Assembly: GCF_019703515.2 (NCBI RefSeq) | Contig: NC_059393.1 | Location: 10,000,001 to 10,064,000 of the forward strand | Origin: Myxocyprinus asiaticus | Taxonomy: Eukaryota > Chordata > Actinopteri > Cypriniformes > Catostomidae | Reading direction: 5' to 3' | Length of the DNA: 64,000 bases | Shown here: positions 46,501 through 52,234 of the stretch, piece by piece | Position numbering within the stretch: the first letter of the stretch is position 1 | Layout of the letters: each line of letters begins with the position of its first letter | Program-made: the position numbers and the translations under genes | Notes under the pieces: generated by a model | Told to the model about the DNA's origin: nothing | The model's database searches: none | Seen by the model: the letters and a program-made list of their open reading frames with translations, nothing else

Positions 46501-49368
46501 GTTACAATAATAATGTCTGTTATTGTGCATTTTTCAGTTTTATATTTGATTGTTTGTTTGCTTCCAATAAAAATAAATTGTGCATATTGATTTCTTGTTG
46601 AATTTATCTATATTTTGGTTTTGAATGCACAATATTAAAAATAGTTGATTTTGTGATATTTCCTGACACTTTTTCTCCCTGAATGACTCATTTCAACATA
46701 CAGATGCACCTTGACGTTAGTACATTTTCTTTTTTTTTTTCTATGCTCTGCCCACATGCACACTTGTGCAGCCGTACATGGGTGATGACGAGGAACAGAC
46801 AGGCCCTCTCCCTCCAAACCCCTTCAGCGAGCTCTGCGAGAAAGAGATGGAGGAATACCAAAAACGAGTAGAACGGCAGCATCTCGGCCTAGACGGTAAA
46901 AAACGCTTACACACTTCTTTAAAAAGTTAGCTGTTAGTTAGAATTCCCCTTCAGTCATTACTGTCCCATATGCTGCTTGCAAAATGTATTTAATCAGAAT
47001 ACATGCTAGTTTTAAATGGCCTGCTATGGAGAAACAGTCTGCATAATGGTGTAGTTGTGACATCTACCAGCAGGGACTCTCTACCAAAGCTAACCAAACC
47101 CTGACCCCTGATTGCAAATTAACAAATAAATACCCCTTATATGCATGACACCTCAGTTCTTTTTAAGCACACTTCTTTTCCTGTTCCCGTAGTCACACTT
47201 AAAAATGACCCATTCAATGCTAATGATATAGCTCAATGACCCTCAATGCTAAAAATCAATATACTGTTAAACAGATGTGCGGCCAGCACTGAACTAACAT
47301 AAAGATACACAGCCAAGATAAATGACTGCCTTGCCGAAGAGTTGCCTTTTTTCTTTGTATGTCCTCCTCTAACCTGTCTGCCACTCTTAACTGTTTCTCC
47401 CTGCCTTTCTAACTGTTTGCTAACCCAACTCACTCCTGCAGATGATGATTTCGAGCAGCTCACATCAGACGATGCTTCCACACTGTCTCAGTCTGTGTCC
47501 CAAACTCAGTCTCCACAAAACACTCCAGCTAAAGAAGGTATAACTGACTGAACGACCCAGCTGTCATACTGACCTACAACTGTGTGTGTGACTGTGTGTG
47601 TGTGTGAGTGTGATCATTCATTGAATTGATTGGGTTGATTGCACATGGGTTGATTGCATTGTCTGAACCGAGCCTGTTACCTCTCTCATCTCTTTTAAAA
47701 TTGTACTATTTTGTTTCAAATTGCGGTACTTTTGCAGTGTTAATATGAGCACCACCGTGAGTACTAGCAAAAGCTGTTTACCACTGTAGCTAGGTAATGG
47801 CTCAGAAGTCCTTAGCTTGCCATAAAGCACTTCAAGAAATGAAAGTCTGTAAACTGCTTGCCGAAGGCATTTTCTGTGGAGACGAGCAGAAACAAGAAAG
47901 GCATTTTACAATAAAAGAGCAAATTATACATCAATGCAGGTTTACTTCTGCAATTTCAGACTGTACTGGAAAATGGCTTGGTTACACTATATTAGGTGGC
48001 CTTAACTACTATATACTAATGTTAAATACATTAAAAAAACTATGTATTTACTGTGTAACTACATGTTGTTCTGCAAAATGCCCACATTTGCTGCTACTGA
48101 GGTTGAGATACAGGTAGGTTTAGGAGTAAGGGTGGGGTTAGAGTTAGGTTTTGGGGGAAGGGTTGGGTTAGGGGTAAAGTTAGCAGTGTAACTACAAATA
48201 TAATTAAATGCAAGTACTTTAAATGTAATTACAGTGCAACAACATGTATGTACATAAGTACATTGTATCAAATGGTTAAGTACATAGTAGTTAAGGCCAC
48301 CTAATATAAAGTTGGGTCCAATGGCTTTTACACCAGCCAATCATTATTATTATTATTATTATTATTATAACAAAAATATTATTATTGTTATTTAAATAAT
48401 TTTTTGCATTTTTATTGGTTGCATCAGTTTTTGGCACACTTTTTTTTTTTTTAAGCGCAGGTAGTCATGATATGCGACCCTGACAATGCATCCACAGCTA
48501 ACTAAAATTTGACTGCTCCCTATAGTCAGAAATGACACGATGGAAATAAGTTAAAAAAGAATTAATCGCAGCTGCAAGCAAAACTCGTGCACAGTACAGT
48601 GTCAAACAGTCTTAGTTCCTCTTAAGTTTGAACATGCCCATGTGAAGTGTTGATACAGGTGTTGTAATGTTCTGGAAGGATATGTCAACGGACCTTACTT
48701 TTCTAGTCTGTCACAATGCCTTAGTCATATAAAGTAAGCAATACTTGTTTCCTATTTCACAGTCCAAATGATTTCTACAGGAAATTGACAGGAAAAGCTG
48801 AACATTCACAGCAGCTTGACTCAGAATCATTGCTAGGGGAGCACTGTAGAGACCCTTGCATAAACTGAAGATAAAGGCTTACATAGACTGAAATACTTAT
48901 ATGCCTTACACACGGCAGGGTTAAAGTGTGATATATAGTGTAATAAGAGGATGCATTTGCCCTAATCAAAATCTGTTGCATCAGAAATGCTGGTTAAGTC
49001 GGAGCCGTAGCCTAGTGGGCTGCGCTCATGATACGTGGTGCTGATGCATCGCGGGTGACCTGAGTTCGAGTCCCGGATCGTGAGGTCCCATTCTCCCTCT
49101 TCTCCCTCTCATTTCCTGTCAACTCTCTACTTTCCCTATCCCATTAAAGCCAGAAGGCCATAAAAAGAATCTTAAAAAAACAATTTTTATTAAAATAATG
49201 CTGGTTACCCAACCAGACATATTACGTTACTGATGATGGAAAAATAAATGGCAAACAATTGTTTAACAAAATGTTTGACAAATTCAAAACATTATAGATC
49301 ATATTTGAACTAGGACATATTTCCAGCTTATTACAAAATATGTAGTAAATTCACACCTAAGCTACAAA

Positions 49369-49404
<36 letters not shown>

Positions 49405-50347
49405 GTACTGTGAAAAAGTTTTAGGCACTTGTGAAACTGTTGCATAATGTGGATGTCTTCAGAAATAATACCATAAATAGTTTTCATTTAGCAATTAACA
49501 TCATACAAAGTCCAGTAAACATAAAAAAGCTAAATCAATGTTTGTTGTGACAACCTCTGCCTTTAAAACAGCCCCAATTCTCCTAGGTACACCTGGACAC
49601 AGTTTTTCTTGGTTGTTGGCAGATAGGATGTTCCAAGCTTCTTGGAGATTTCACCACAGTTCTTCTATCTATTTAGGCTGTCTCAATTGCTTCTGTCTCT
49701 TTATGTAATCTCAGACTGACACGATGATGTTGAGATCTGGGCTCTGTTGGGGCCATGACATCTGTTGTAGGACTCTTATATTCTATTCTATTTGCAAAAG
49801 TAATGTTTGTGAGTCTAACATTTATATTACATTGACACTGTAAAGCTGAAGATAAAAATAACCATCTTAAGACAAATGCTTTTGTGAAACATCTTATGTG
49901 CCCAAGACTTTTGCACAGTACTGTATATACAAAATATCAAATGAAGTGGCATCTGAAAGCAAGTGGATTTAATAAGTTTATCATTGTTGTGTTCACCATT
50001 TTTCATCTTTAGTCATATGTTGACACAGATTAGTGTAACTGTTTGAATCACTATTGTTATATTGTTAATGAATTAGTTCTGCTCTCTTCACCTTTCCTCA
50101 TCCAGAGAACCACACCGGTGTGCTGCTGAATGGTAAAGACGACCACGAGGATGAGCTCATCAAGCGTGTGAGTCAGCTGACCACCAGCGTGGAAAGCGTG
50201 GAGATCAGCGTGCGCTCGGGGGAGAAGATCGAAGAGGCCCTGACGCCTGAGAGCTCACCCTCCAAATCTCCCAACAAGAAGAAAAAGAAATTCCGAACCC
50301 CGTCGTTCCTGAAGAAAAACAAAAAGAAAGAGAAGGTCGAAGCTTAG
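16159..50347 (+). CDS. add3: Gamma-adducin gene, 13 coding exons (5' end missing)
   Basis: Joined exons 16159-16294, 19984-20135, 20568-20648, 31915-32064, 34472-34615, 34757-34855, 38182-38355, 39691-39942, 44149-44265, 44839-44922, 46772-46895, 47442-47537 and 50106-50347 give one frame of 1851 nt, 616 residues plus stop. Adducins are non-enzymatic membrane-skeleton proteins that cap actin barbed ends and recruit spectrin. Visible parts are the aldolase-II-like head (roughly exons 2-7), the neck (exons 8-9), the tail and the C-terminal MARCKS-related domain. Residues such as [20 protein letters not shown] and the C-terminus [10 protein letters not shown] mark it as gamma rather than alpha or beta. 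About 65 N-terminal residues are not in the window. Fish may have two add3 paralogues; I cannot say which this is. Confidence 0.95.
16778..16858. mobile_element. Terminal fragment of the TTAA palindromic MITE family
   Basis: TCACAAATGCTGTCAGTTGA followed by GCTTAACTTGTATTGAACCC and AGAATATTTCTTAA matches the right arm of the elements at 15286-15922, 24543-25159 and 58270-59899. Only about 80 bp remain. Confidence 0.7.
18045..18555. mobile_element. TTAA-flanked MITE, 511 bp
   Basis: TTAA lies at 18041-18044 and 18556-18559. The ends are AGAGGCCCCATTATGC and, inverted, AGGGCCCTTATTATGC. The interior contains CAGACTGGGC twice and no reading frame. The terminus resembles that of the larger element at 21686-22856, which shares the ATTATG signature. 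Confidence 0.75.
18679..18790. repeat. Interspersed repeat fragment (GTGAGCAAGCC type)
   Basis: CCCAGTGAGCAAGCCGAAGG, then GACTGGCAAGGAACACAAAA, matches the 3' part of the repeat at 25373-25570. The class was not identified. Confidence 0.45.
18821..19473. repeat. Minisatellite, about 18 units of 33-37 bp, with a 175-bp higher-order repeat
   Basis: Each unit has the core GAGCTCTAGAATGAGTTCTG followed by a variable spacer. Spacer types include AAACATTTAGCCGGCTG, AAACGGTCTCCTT, AATCATTAGTCGACTG and AAACAGTCTGCTG. A block of five units of 33, 36, 33, 36 and 37 bp occurs twice in succession, the first starting near 19071 and the second near 19246. The flanking first and last units are degenerate. 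Confidence 0.95.
19984..20135 (+). CDS. add3: add3 exon 2 of window, start of aldolase-like head
   Basis: Completes the split Ser codon and encodes [20 protein letters not shown], then [20 protein letters not shown] and [10 protein letters not shown]. The acceptor is TTTTCTCAG and the donor GTAAGG at 20136. LYRLVDLF(G/S)W is a signature at the beginning of the adducin aldolase-II-like domain. The usual Gly before Trp is Ser here. Confidence 0.95.
20136..20567 (+). other. add3 intron (432 bp)
   Basis: Short intron with no repeat of note; it ends in GTGTGTAG before the next exon. Confidence 0.9.
20568..20648 (+). CDS. add3: add3 exon 3 of window
   Basis: 81 nt, both boundaries in phase 0. It encodes [20 protein letters not shown] and then EASASNL. 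The acceptor is GTGTGTAG and the donor GTAAAC. It matches the SKEQDHI/PRGLSF/EA(S/T)ASNL segment of the adducin head. Confidence 0.95.
21686..22856. mobile_element. TTAA-flanked MITE carrying a nested MITE
   Basis: TTAA lies at 21682-21685 and 22857-22860. The ends are AAAGCACCTATTATGGTTTT and, inverted, AGAGCACCTATTATGGTTTT. A second element occupies 22103-22736, so the outer element is about 535 bp. No coding. Confidence 0.85.
22103..22736. mobile_element. Nested MITE, 634 bp, palindromic
   Basis: The left end is GGCTGTGTCTCATTTGGAA. The right end, inverted, is GGCTATATCTCATTTGGAA. Both arms continue with GCATCCTCC(G/A)GAGG. AAT directly flanks both sides, compatible with a 3-bp target duplication. 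It sits inside the TTAA element. Confidence 0.8.
23238..23303. repeat. (TA)n microsatellite
   Basis: About 66 nt of pure TA dinucleotide, next to the truncated end of the Tc1-like copy. Confidence 0.95.
23366..24121 (-). mobile_element. Tc1-like transposon, 3'-truncated
   Basis: The right end is GTGGCTGATCAGTG, abutting TA at 24122-24123. It is the same family as the complete copy at 25887-26977, in opposite orientation. Similarity runs from the right terminus through about 60% of the transposase and ends near 23366, so the other terminal repeat is lost. Confidence 0.85.
23410..23994 (-). pseudogene. Tc1-like transposase, N-terminal 194 codons still open
   Basis: It begins [20 protein letters not shown]. 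It includes an HTH region ([20 protein letters not shown]), an AT-hook-like GRPR ([10 protein letters not shown]), a second HTH and the first catalytic Asp motif WSDESRFLL. It then ends without the second Asp and Glu because the element is truncated. Tc1 transposases are usually about 340 residues. The frame is unusually well preserved, but no functional DDE enzyme can be made. Confidence 0.8.
24543..25159. mobile_element. TTAA-flanked palindromic MITE (copy 2)
   Basis: TTAA lies at 24539-24542 and 25160-25163. The left end is AGGTGTATTCGGGGTTCAAT and the right end, inverted, is AAGGAATATTCCATGTTCA. The GTGAGGCACTTACAATGG block and its inverse appear in the arms. A (GT)11 run at 25044-25065 has grown in the right arm. 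Confidence 0.8.
25373..25570. repeat. Interspersed repeat (TTTGTATAGCGCTTTTCACAG type)
   Basis: AAGTCATATTTATTTGTATA, then GCGCTTTTCACAG, is a motif commonly repeated in fish genomes. GTGAGCAAGCCAAAGACGAC near the end also occurs at 18679-18790. The class was not identified. Confidence 0.45.
25887..26977 (+). mobile_element. Inner Tc1-like transposon, complete, inactive
   Basis: The ends are CACTGATCAGCCACGACATT and, inverted, CAACGCTCAGCCTCAACATT. TA duplications lie at 25885-25886 and 26978-26979. The 1091 bp contain a decayed transposase on the plus strand. It is the same family as 23366-24121, and it inserted into the left terminal repeat of the outer Tc1-like element. Confidence 0.9.
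26034..26935 (+). pseudogene. Tc1-like transposase remnant (inner element)
   Basis: It opens with [20 protein letters not shown] and [20 protein letters not shown], followed by an in-frame stop. The first catalytic region [13 protein letters not shown] is near 26396, where the Asp before Glu-Ser is preserved in a shifted frame. The C-terminal region [20 protein letters not shown] lies near 26755 and corresponds to the conserved NSPDLNPIE(N/H)LW motif. Multiple frameshifts and stops make it inactive. Confidence 0.75.
27001..28025 (-). pseudogene. Tc1-like transposase remnant (outer element)
   Basis: The minus-strand start [20 protein letters not shown] is at 28025. It is followed by an HTH ([20 protein letters not shown]), a basic linker, then [18 protein letters not shown] and the second-Asp motif MQQDNDPKH. 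Pieces lie in different frames (27750-28025, 27676-27894, 27137-27643), so at least two frameshifts separate them. It is inactive. Confidence 0.85.
28368..28590. mobile_element. Solo LTR (223 bp) with 4-bp target duplication
   Basis: It starts TGTGACGAGGAGG and ends CTGTTACA, with GGAG on both sides (28364-28367 and 28591-28594). It interrupts the right terminal repeat of the outer Tc1-like element: the related copy at 45396-45429 reads through this point without it. Its layout (GC-rich start, AGATAAGGGAAGAG, late TTAAAGTTTTG, TGTTACA end) parallels the LTR at 10037-10271. Confidence 0.8.
28620..30395. other. Intronic DNA without recognised features
   Basis: I see no repeat termini or coding here. 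Short reading frames on both strands show no domains. Confidence 0.4.
30396..30775. mobile_element. MITE, 380 bp
   Basis: The left end GGGTGGTCACACTACACTTC and the right end, inverted, AGGGGCGGTCACACTATGCT form terminal inverted repeats. No coding; no clear target duplication. Confidence 0.7.
31460..31774. mobile_element. Possible hAT-like MITE
   Basis: The left end TTGAGGTCAACCGATATGGG and the right end TGTATCAGTCTATCA resemble the inverted termini of elements carrying 'ACCGATATGGG'. GGCCGATA motifs recur inside. The right end is decayed. Confidence 0.4.
31915..32064 (+). CDS. add3: add3 exon 4 of window, aldolase-like core
   Basis: 150 nt, phase 0 at both ends. It encodes [20 protein letters not shown], then [20 protein letters not shown] and [10 protein letters not shown]. 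The acceptor is TTTTTCTCTAG and the donor GTAAGC. This is the segment where class II aldolases have the zinc-binding HxH. Mammalian adducins, from memory, keep HIHT; here the second His codon is CGC (Arg) at 32044-32046. Confidence 0.95.
32123..32830. mobile_element. MITE with GGGTTTCCATCCAG terminus, hosting a SINE
   Basis: The left end AGCTGGGTTTCCATCCAG is the inverse of the right end of the element at 13976-14353. After the SINE the sequence resumes with GTTTCGCATTTAAGCG and GTGTTTCCATCCACTGCATA, then the GAGCAGCTGAATGACCTCTC block shared with the other copy. The right boundary is uncertain. Confidence 0.6.
32148..32569 (-). mobile_element. tRNA-derived SINE, about 420 bp
   Basis: On the minus strand it starts GGGGGCCTGGGTAGCTCAGC, then GAGTAAAGATGCTGACTACC, a tRNA-like head with an A-box (TAGCTCAGCGAG). 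It continues with CTCCTAAGCAACCAAATTGC and ends in an A/T-rich tail. ATGTTT at 32142-32147 and 32570-32575 is the likely target duplication. It resembles SINEs widespread in cyprinids. It inserted into the MITE. Confidence 0.8.
32993..34165 (+). mobile_element. Tc1-like transposon, 1173 bp, inactive
   Basis: The ends are CAGTTGTGTCCAAAAGTTTG and, inverted, CAGTTGTGCTCAAAAGTTTG. TA lies at 32991-32992 and 34166-34167. The transposase is on the plus strand with stops and frameshifts. Confidence 0.92.
33280..34100 (+). pseudogene. Tc1-like transposase remnant
   Basis: The best piece (33441-33881) contains [20 protein letters not shown], the first-Asp motif [31 protein letters not shown] and [15 protein letters not shown]. 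The second-Asp motif decays where the frame shifts (CAATGACCCAAAGCAC near 33852). The upstream piece ([17 protein letters not shown], near 33300) is out of frame. It is inactive. Confidence 0.8.
34472..34615 (+). CDS. add3: add3 exon 5 of window
   Basis: 144 nt, phase 0. It encodes [20 protein letters not shown], then [20 protein letters not shown] and KALGPSAK. The acceptor is CCATATCAG and the donor GTAAAC. It matches the SSMKCG(I/L)LPI segment and the 'YQGSL.EQ.ERI.LQK' loop typical of gamma-adducin. Confidence 0.95.
34616..34756 (+). other. add3 intron (141 bp)
   Basis: The shortest intron in the window; no repeat. It ends GTGTGTGCTGCAG. Confidence 0.95.
34757..34855 (+). CDS. add3: add3 exon 6 of window
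   Basis: 99 nt, phase 0. It encodes [20 protein letters not shown], then [13 protein letters not shown]. The acceptor is GTGCTGCAG and the donor GTAAAG. LRNHG is the conserved His-containing strand of the aldolase-II fold; the following helix EEAF.YI is typical of adducins. Confidence 0.95.
34891..37952. mobile_element. Possible hAT-like element (CAGGGTTCCC terminus), 3.1 kb
   Basis: The left end is CAGGGTTCCCACGCATCCTG, followed by GGAAAA/CCTGGAAT repeats. The right end is AAATGTCCTGGAAAATTGTG, then GCTTAAAAAGAGTTGGGACG and CTG, roughly the inverse terminus. Direct AATGTCCTGGAAAAT motifs lie near both ends. It has no transposase and carries an inner MITE at 36262-36778. The target duplication is unclear (GTACA on both sides). 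Confidence 0.55.
36262..36778. mobile_element. MITE, 517 bp, nested
   Basis: The left end AGGGTGCTTACACTAG and the right end, inverted, AGGGCGCCTGCACACTAG are imperfect terminal repeats. It lies inside the larger hAT-like element. Confidence 0.65.
38182..38355 (+). CDS. add3: add3 exon 7 of window, end of head domain
   Basis: 174 nt, phase 0. It encodes [20 protein letters not shown], then [20 protein letters not shown] and [18 protein letters not shown]. The acceptor is CTCTCTGTAG and the donor GTATGC. INMGS(H/Q)QKW and E.EFE.LMR.LDNL match gamma-adducin at the head-neck junction. Confidence 0.95.
38356..39690 (+). other. add3 intron (1.3 kb)
   Basis: No clear transposon termini. T-rich near the acceptor (TTGACTTTCAG). 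Confidence 0.85.
39691..39942 (+). CDS. add3: add3 exon 8 of window, neck region
   Basis: 252 nt, phase 0. It encodes [20 protein letters not shown], then [60 protein letters not shown] and TKTM. The acceptor is TTTCAG and the donor [23 protein letters not shown] is specific to the gamma form. The frame stays open for another 107 codons past the donor. Confidence 0.95.
40655..41825. repeat. Minisatellite, about 55 units of 20-22 bp
   Basis: The consensus is near TTTTGCGTTCCCTTGTAATA plus 0-2 bases. Variants are CGTTTCCTCGCAATAAG, CATTTCCACGCAATACA, CGTTCCCTTGGAATAG and CATTCCCTCAAATTAG. A higher-order pattern exists: TTTCCACGCAATACATTTTG (or one-base variants) recurs near 40754, 41134, 41270 and 41580. 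The minus strand of the unit has no stop in any frame, producing several long spurious reading frames. Confidence 0.9.
41829..42575. repeat. Dispersed ACCATGGTTT / AAACCATGGT palindromic repeats
   Basis: About two dozen variants of ACCATGGTTTTACTATAGTA and its complement alternate at 20-40 bp intervals. CAATAATAATAATACAGGAA near 41885 has an inverse partner TTCCTGTATTATTATTATGG near 42500. The same motif family occurs at 6250-6490. Confidence 0.8.
42686..43804. mobile_element. hAT-like element, 1119 bp, perfect 8-bp target duplication
   Basis: The termini are TAGGGTTG and CAACCCTA, flanked by identical GTCAGTTA at 42678-42685 and 43805-43812. The subterminal regions carry 'GATACC/GGTATC' motifs. 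It has no transposase. It carries a (TG)34 run at 43471-43538. Confidence 0.9.
43471..43538. repeat. (TG)34 microsatellite
   Basis: 68 nt of uninterrupted TG dinucleotide inside the hAT-like element. Confidence 0.98.
44149..44265 (+). CDS. add3: add3 exon 9 of window, with GC donor
   Basis: 117 nt, phase 0. It encodes [20 protein letters not shown], then [19 protein letters not shown]. The acceptor is CACTGCAG. The following bases are GCGAGT, so the intron begins with GC; using the next GT (44270) would shift the frame. The '[21 protein letters not shown]' stretch is highly conserved in gamma-adducin. Confidence 0.95.
44266..44838 (+). other. add3 GC-AG intron (573 bp)
   Basis: The donor AAG|GCGAGT otherwise fits the U1 consensus, as GC-AG introns usually do. 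The acceptor is TTTTTGTTTCAG. A T-run lies at 44586-44607; no mobile element was identified. Confidence 0.85.
44839..44922 (+). CDS. add3: add3 exon 10 of window, start of tail
   Basis: 84 nt, phase 0. It encodes [20 protein letters not shown], then GIVVERPL. The acceptor is TTTGTTTCAG and the donor GTGAGT. IREQN...TAGPQSQ.L.GIVV is a common adducin motif. Confidence 0.95.
44939..45429. mobile_element. Internally deleted Tc1-like element (MITE) with nested insertion
   Basis: The left end CAGTGCTGTGAAAAAGTAG and the right end, inverted, CAGTGCTGTGAAAAGGTATT belong to the Tc1 family of the outer element at 25729-28617 (shared AGAAGAAATCAGGA and TTTACTCAGGTTGC). All transposase sequence is gone. 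A separate repeat interrupts it at 45136-45362. Confidence 0.8.
45136..45362. mobile_element. Nested MITE (TTAGTTAACAT type)
   Basis: ATTAGTTAACAACATTAGTT, then AACATGGACTAACAATAAAC, in the left half is mirrored by TGCACTGTGAACTAACATGA, then ACTAACAATGAACAATTG, in the right half. It splits the Tc1-derived MITE between GAAAATCTAAAACAATTC and TTTAGTATGAAAAATACAC. Confidence 0.65.
45713..46476. mobile_element. Probable hAT-like MITE
   Basis: The left end TGGGTTGGGTGGTATGGC and the right end, inverted, TAGGGGTGGGTGATATGACC form imperfect terminal inverted repeats. No target duplication was found and there is no coding. Confidence 0.5.
46772..46895 (+). CDS. add3: add3 exon 11 of window, tail
   Basis: 124 nt; starts in phase 0 and ends one base into a codon. 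It encodes [20 protein letters not shown], then [20 protein letters not shown] and D. The acceptor is TTGTGCAG and the donor GTAAAA. The PPNPF and E.EEY...ERK/Q pattern matches the adducin tail, a flexible acidic region. Confidence 0.93.
46896..47441 (+). other. add3 intron (546 bp)
   Basis: No mobile element recognised. The acceptor is CACTCCTGCAG. Confidence 0.85.
47442..47537 (+). CDS. add3: add3 exon 12 of window, tail
   Basis: 96 nt with split codons at both ends. It encodes (D)[20 protein letters not shown], then [11 protein letters not shown]. The acceptor is CTCCTGCAG and the donor GTATAA. SDDAS.(V/L)SQ and QTQSPQN.P.K match the gamma tail. Reading through the donor gives five residues (GITD after E) and a stop. 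Confidence 0.93.
47983..48315. mobile_element. Palindromic MITE, about 0.33 kb
   Basis: The left arm TACACTATATTAGGTGGCCT, then TAACTACTAT, is mirrored by ATAGTAGTTAAGGCCACCTA, then ATATAAAGT, at the right. G-rich 'GGTTAGGG'-like sequence lies at 48115-48180. Confidence 0.7.
48342..48367. repeat. (ATT)n microsatellite
   Basis: About eight to nine ATT repeats directly after the MITE. Confidence 0.9.
48997..49196 (+). mobile_element. tRNA-derived SINE, about 200 bp, perfect 11-bp target duplication
   Basis: The head GGAGCCGTAGCCTAGTGGGC has a Pol III A-box (TAGCCTAGTGG) and CTGAGTTCGAGTCCCGGATC holds the B-box (GTTCGAGTCC). A C/T-rich body and an A-rich tail (AAAGAATCTTAAAAAAA) follow. AATGCTGGTTA is repeated exactly at 48986-48996 and 49197-49207. 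It is not a functional tRNA gene: no cloverleaf acceptor end follows the B-box. Confidence 0.92.
49376..49400. repeat. Poly-T tract
   Basis: About 28 T residues, immediately before the Tc1-derived MITE. Confidence 0.95.
49403..49923. mobile_element. Internally deleted Tc1-like element, 521 bp
   Basis: The ends are CAGTACTGTGAAAAAGTTTT and, inverted, CAGTACTGTGCAAAAGTCTT. The right side abuts TA. The interior still contains a transposase remnant on the minus strand (the GATCTGGGCTCTGTTGGGGC block near 49734 corresponds to the PQSPDLN-type motif). The rest is deleted. Confidence 0.8.
50106..50347 (+). CDS. add3: add3 last coding exon, MARCKS-related domain
   Basis: 242 nt ending in TAG at 50345-50347. 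It encodes (E)[20 protein letters not shown], then [40 protein letters not shown] and [20 protein letters not shown]. The acceptor is TCATCCAG. The lysine-rich end with RTPSFLKK is the MARCKS-related domain of adducins. In the family it binds calmodulin, is phosphorylated by PKC on the Ser, and is required for spectrin-actin recruitment. All of this is inferred from homology. Confidence 0.96.
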
Positions 50348-51790
50348 AGAGAAAAAGAATTCATGCCCATCATGTCTGTCTGTCGTTCAATGTTTTAAGT
50401 TGTCGTTTTGAATTTTAATTGGTTTGTTTAAAAAAAAACAAAAAACATTTAGTCAAACATGGCACATTTTTTTGGGGGGGGTCAGTGGTGGGAGTGAATA
50501 GATGGTGTAATGCCCATGTGTAGCATGTGCCATGTTTGAATGGTCATGAAAATGGGAGCTGTTTTTTTTTTTAAATGGAAAGCAATGAATGAAACTCATA
50601 GTAAACTGGCTCCTCACCTTATGGAAAGACTGAAAACAGATGTAGTCCTAATGATTTTAATCTCATTGATGAGCCCATAGTGCGTTGTTTAGTTCTGTTA
50701 TGCTGAATGTTTTTAAGTTGAGCATACAGACCCTTTTATGAGCCCCTTTTCTTGCTGCCACGTCATCTCATGATGTCAGTTTTGCTTGCGTTGTTTTTCC
50801 GCTGTAGGTGGATGGTAGGTGTAATTGGTTACACTACACAGGAGACGCTTAAAAATCACACTGGAAACTGTTCTGGGATTATTTTAACAGGGTTTGTTTT
50901 ATTTTTTATTTTATGTTGTCTGTATTTGTTCAAGAAATGGGTCTAAAATTAGCACGAGATCAGCAGCCATGAGCTGCATGTGTGATAATCCTGTGTAGAG
51001 CCACTCCAATATCCTCTCTGTGCTGGTCTTTGCCAAACAAAAAGATGTAAAAGCAACAAACAAAAAAAAAAAGCAATCACGTTTTAGTGAACTGTAATCT
51101 TGTCCATCTTTTCTCACATTTTGATTTTGTAGATTCATCTCTTTATATGAAATCTTTTTTTTTTAAATTGAAACCATTTCGTTTTCATTCAGTTTTGTAC
51201 TCAGTTTCTATACTTTAACAAACGAAAAAATGACATTTTGATGCATGTTTTGCTAGAGTATGAACTTATATGGCTGCTTATGTAGAGGTGCCTAAATTCT
51301 TCAATCATGTAATAACTCAGATTACTAAACACATGTAACAAAAAAATATATATATGAAAACTGGAGTGATGTTAATTATATATAAATATATAATATTTTT
51401 GTGCTGCACTTTTTAATGTGGTATATTCAACAGAACAAGTCTGTGGATGATTTCAGCAGTTGGAGATTTGGAGAGAGGAAACAACAGAGGCGAAACACAA
51501 AAACATGAGTGAGAAATGTTTTAGCACAGTGAAAAAGGGTGGAGAAGGGAAACTCAACATATTTAGGAAATATATATATATATATCAAATAGTTTGGGTC
51601 CCAAAGAAACGCAAAAGTACAGGTCTAATGACTCGTGGGCATTTGGTGAAAATCTAGTCAATGCAAATTATCTCACAATGTTGAAACTTCATGTAGGTTT
51701 ATTCTGGGCCTTTATTACCATTGTATGTCACTCATTATGTACATTTATGATGGTCATAAATCACCCCATCACCATCTAACAGGCTAACAC
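50348..51790 (+). other. add3 3' UTR (likely)
   Basis: AT-rich, repeat-poor sequence directly after the stop. It contains short poly-A/T runs and a TA run at 51569-51583. I find no canonical AATAAA in it before 52013, so the transcript may extend to 52013 or 53118. Confidence 0.6.
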
Positions 51791-51799
51791 AAGACTTAA

Positions 51800-52234
51800 A
51801 GGAATCATTCAAACCAAAAGGTTAATTCTGTCATTATTTACTCACTCTTATGAGCGACAAACCAGTATGCTGTTATTTTCTCCTTCAAAAAACACCATAA
51901 AGGTAGTCCATATGTCTTGTGCTTTATATTCCGAGTCTTCTGAAGTAATACGAAAGCATTCTGAGTAGAACAGGTGGAAATATGTCACAATCAAAACAAA
52001 TAACTTAGTTTGAATAAAGTGCACAAATCATATCATCTTCTTTTATAGTGTGTTTTTGGAGATTCACAGCCACCTGAGAGCTGGACGGTCAACATGCATT
52101 GTTATAATTTGGGGAAAGCTTTGATGAAATTCTCCTTTTTGTGTTCTGCAGAGAAAATAAGGTTTGGGTTTGGAACAACATGAGGGTGAGTAAATAATGA
52201 CTGGATTTTCATTTTTGTTGGAAACTCCTTTTCA
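51800..52234. mobile_element. MITE with CATTATTTACTCAC arms
   Basis: The left arm GGAATCATTCAAACCAAAAG, then TCTGTCATTATTTACTCACT, is mirrored by the right arm GAGGGTGAGTAAATAATGAC, then GGATTTTCATTTTTGTTGGA. Its arms resemble those of the element at 58311-58942. It may lie within the long 3' UTR. Confidence 0.65.
52013..52018 (+). promoter_or_regulatory. Candidate polyadenylation signal AATAAA
   Basis: First canonical AATAAA on the + strand after the add3 stop, about 1.67 kb downstream; it lies inside a MITE. Confidence 0.35.

Larger units (their letters stand above)
44923..46771 (+). other. add3 intron (1.85 kb)
   Basis: It contains a Tc1-derived MITE beginning 17 nt after the exon and a likely hAT-like MITE at 45713-46476. 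The acceptor is CACACTTGTGCAG. Confidence 0.8.
47538..50105 (+). other. add3 intron (2.6 kb)
   Basis: It holds a palindromic MITE (47983-48315), a TTA microsatellite, a SINE with target duplication and an internally deleted Tc1-like element. The acceptor is TTTCCTCATCCAG. Confidence 0.85.

Noticed and set aside
48115..48180. Interstitial telomere array
   Set aside because: The repeats are irregular, few, and lie within a palindromic MITE.
49001..49090. Possible tRNA gene
   Set aside because: A- and B-boxes are present but there is no full cloverleaf. The body, A-rich tail and 11-bp target duplications show a SINE.
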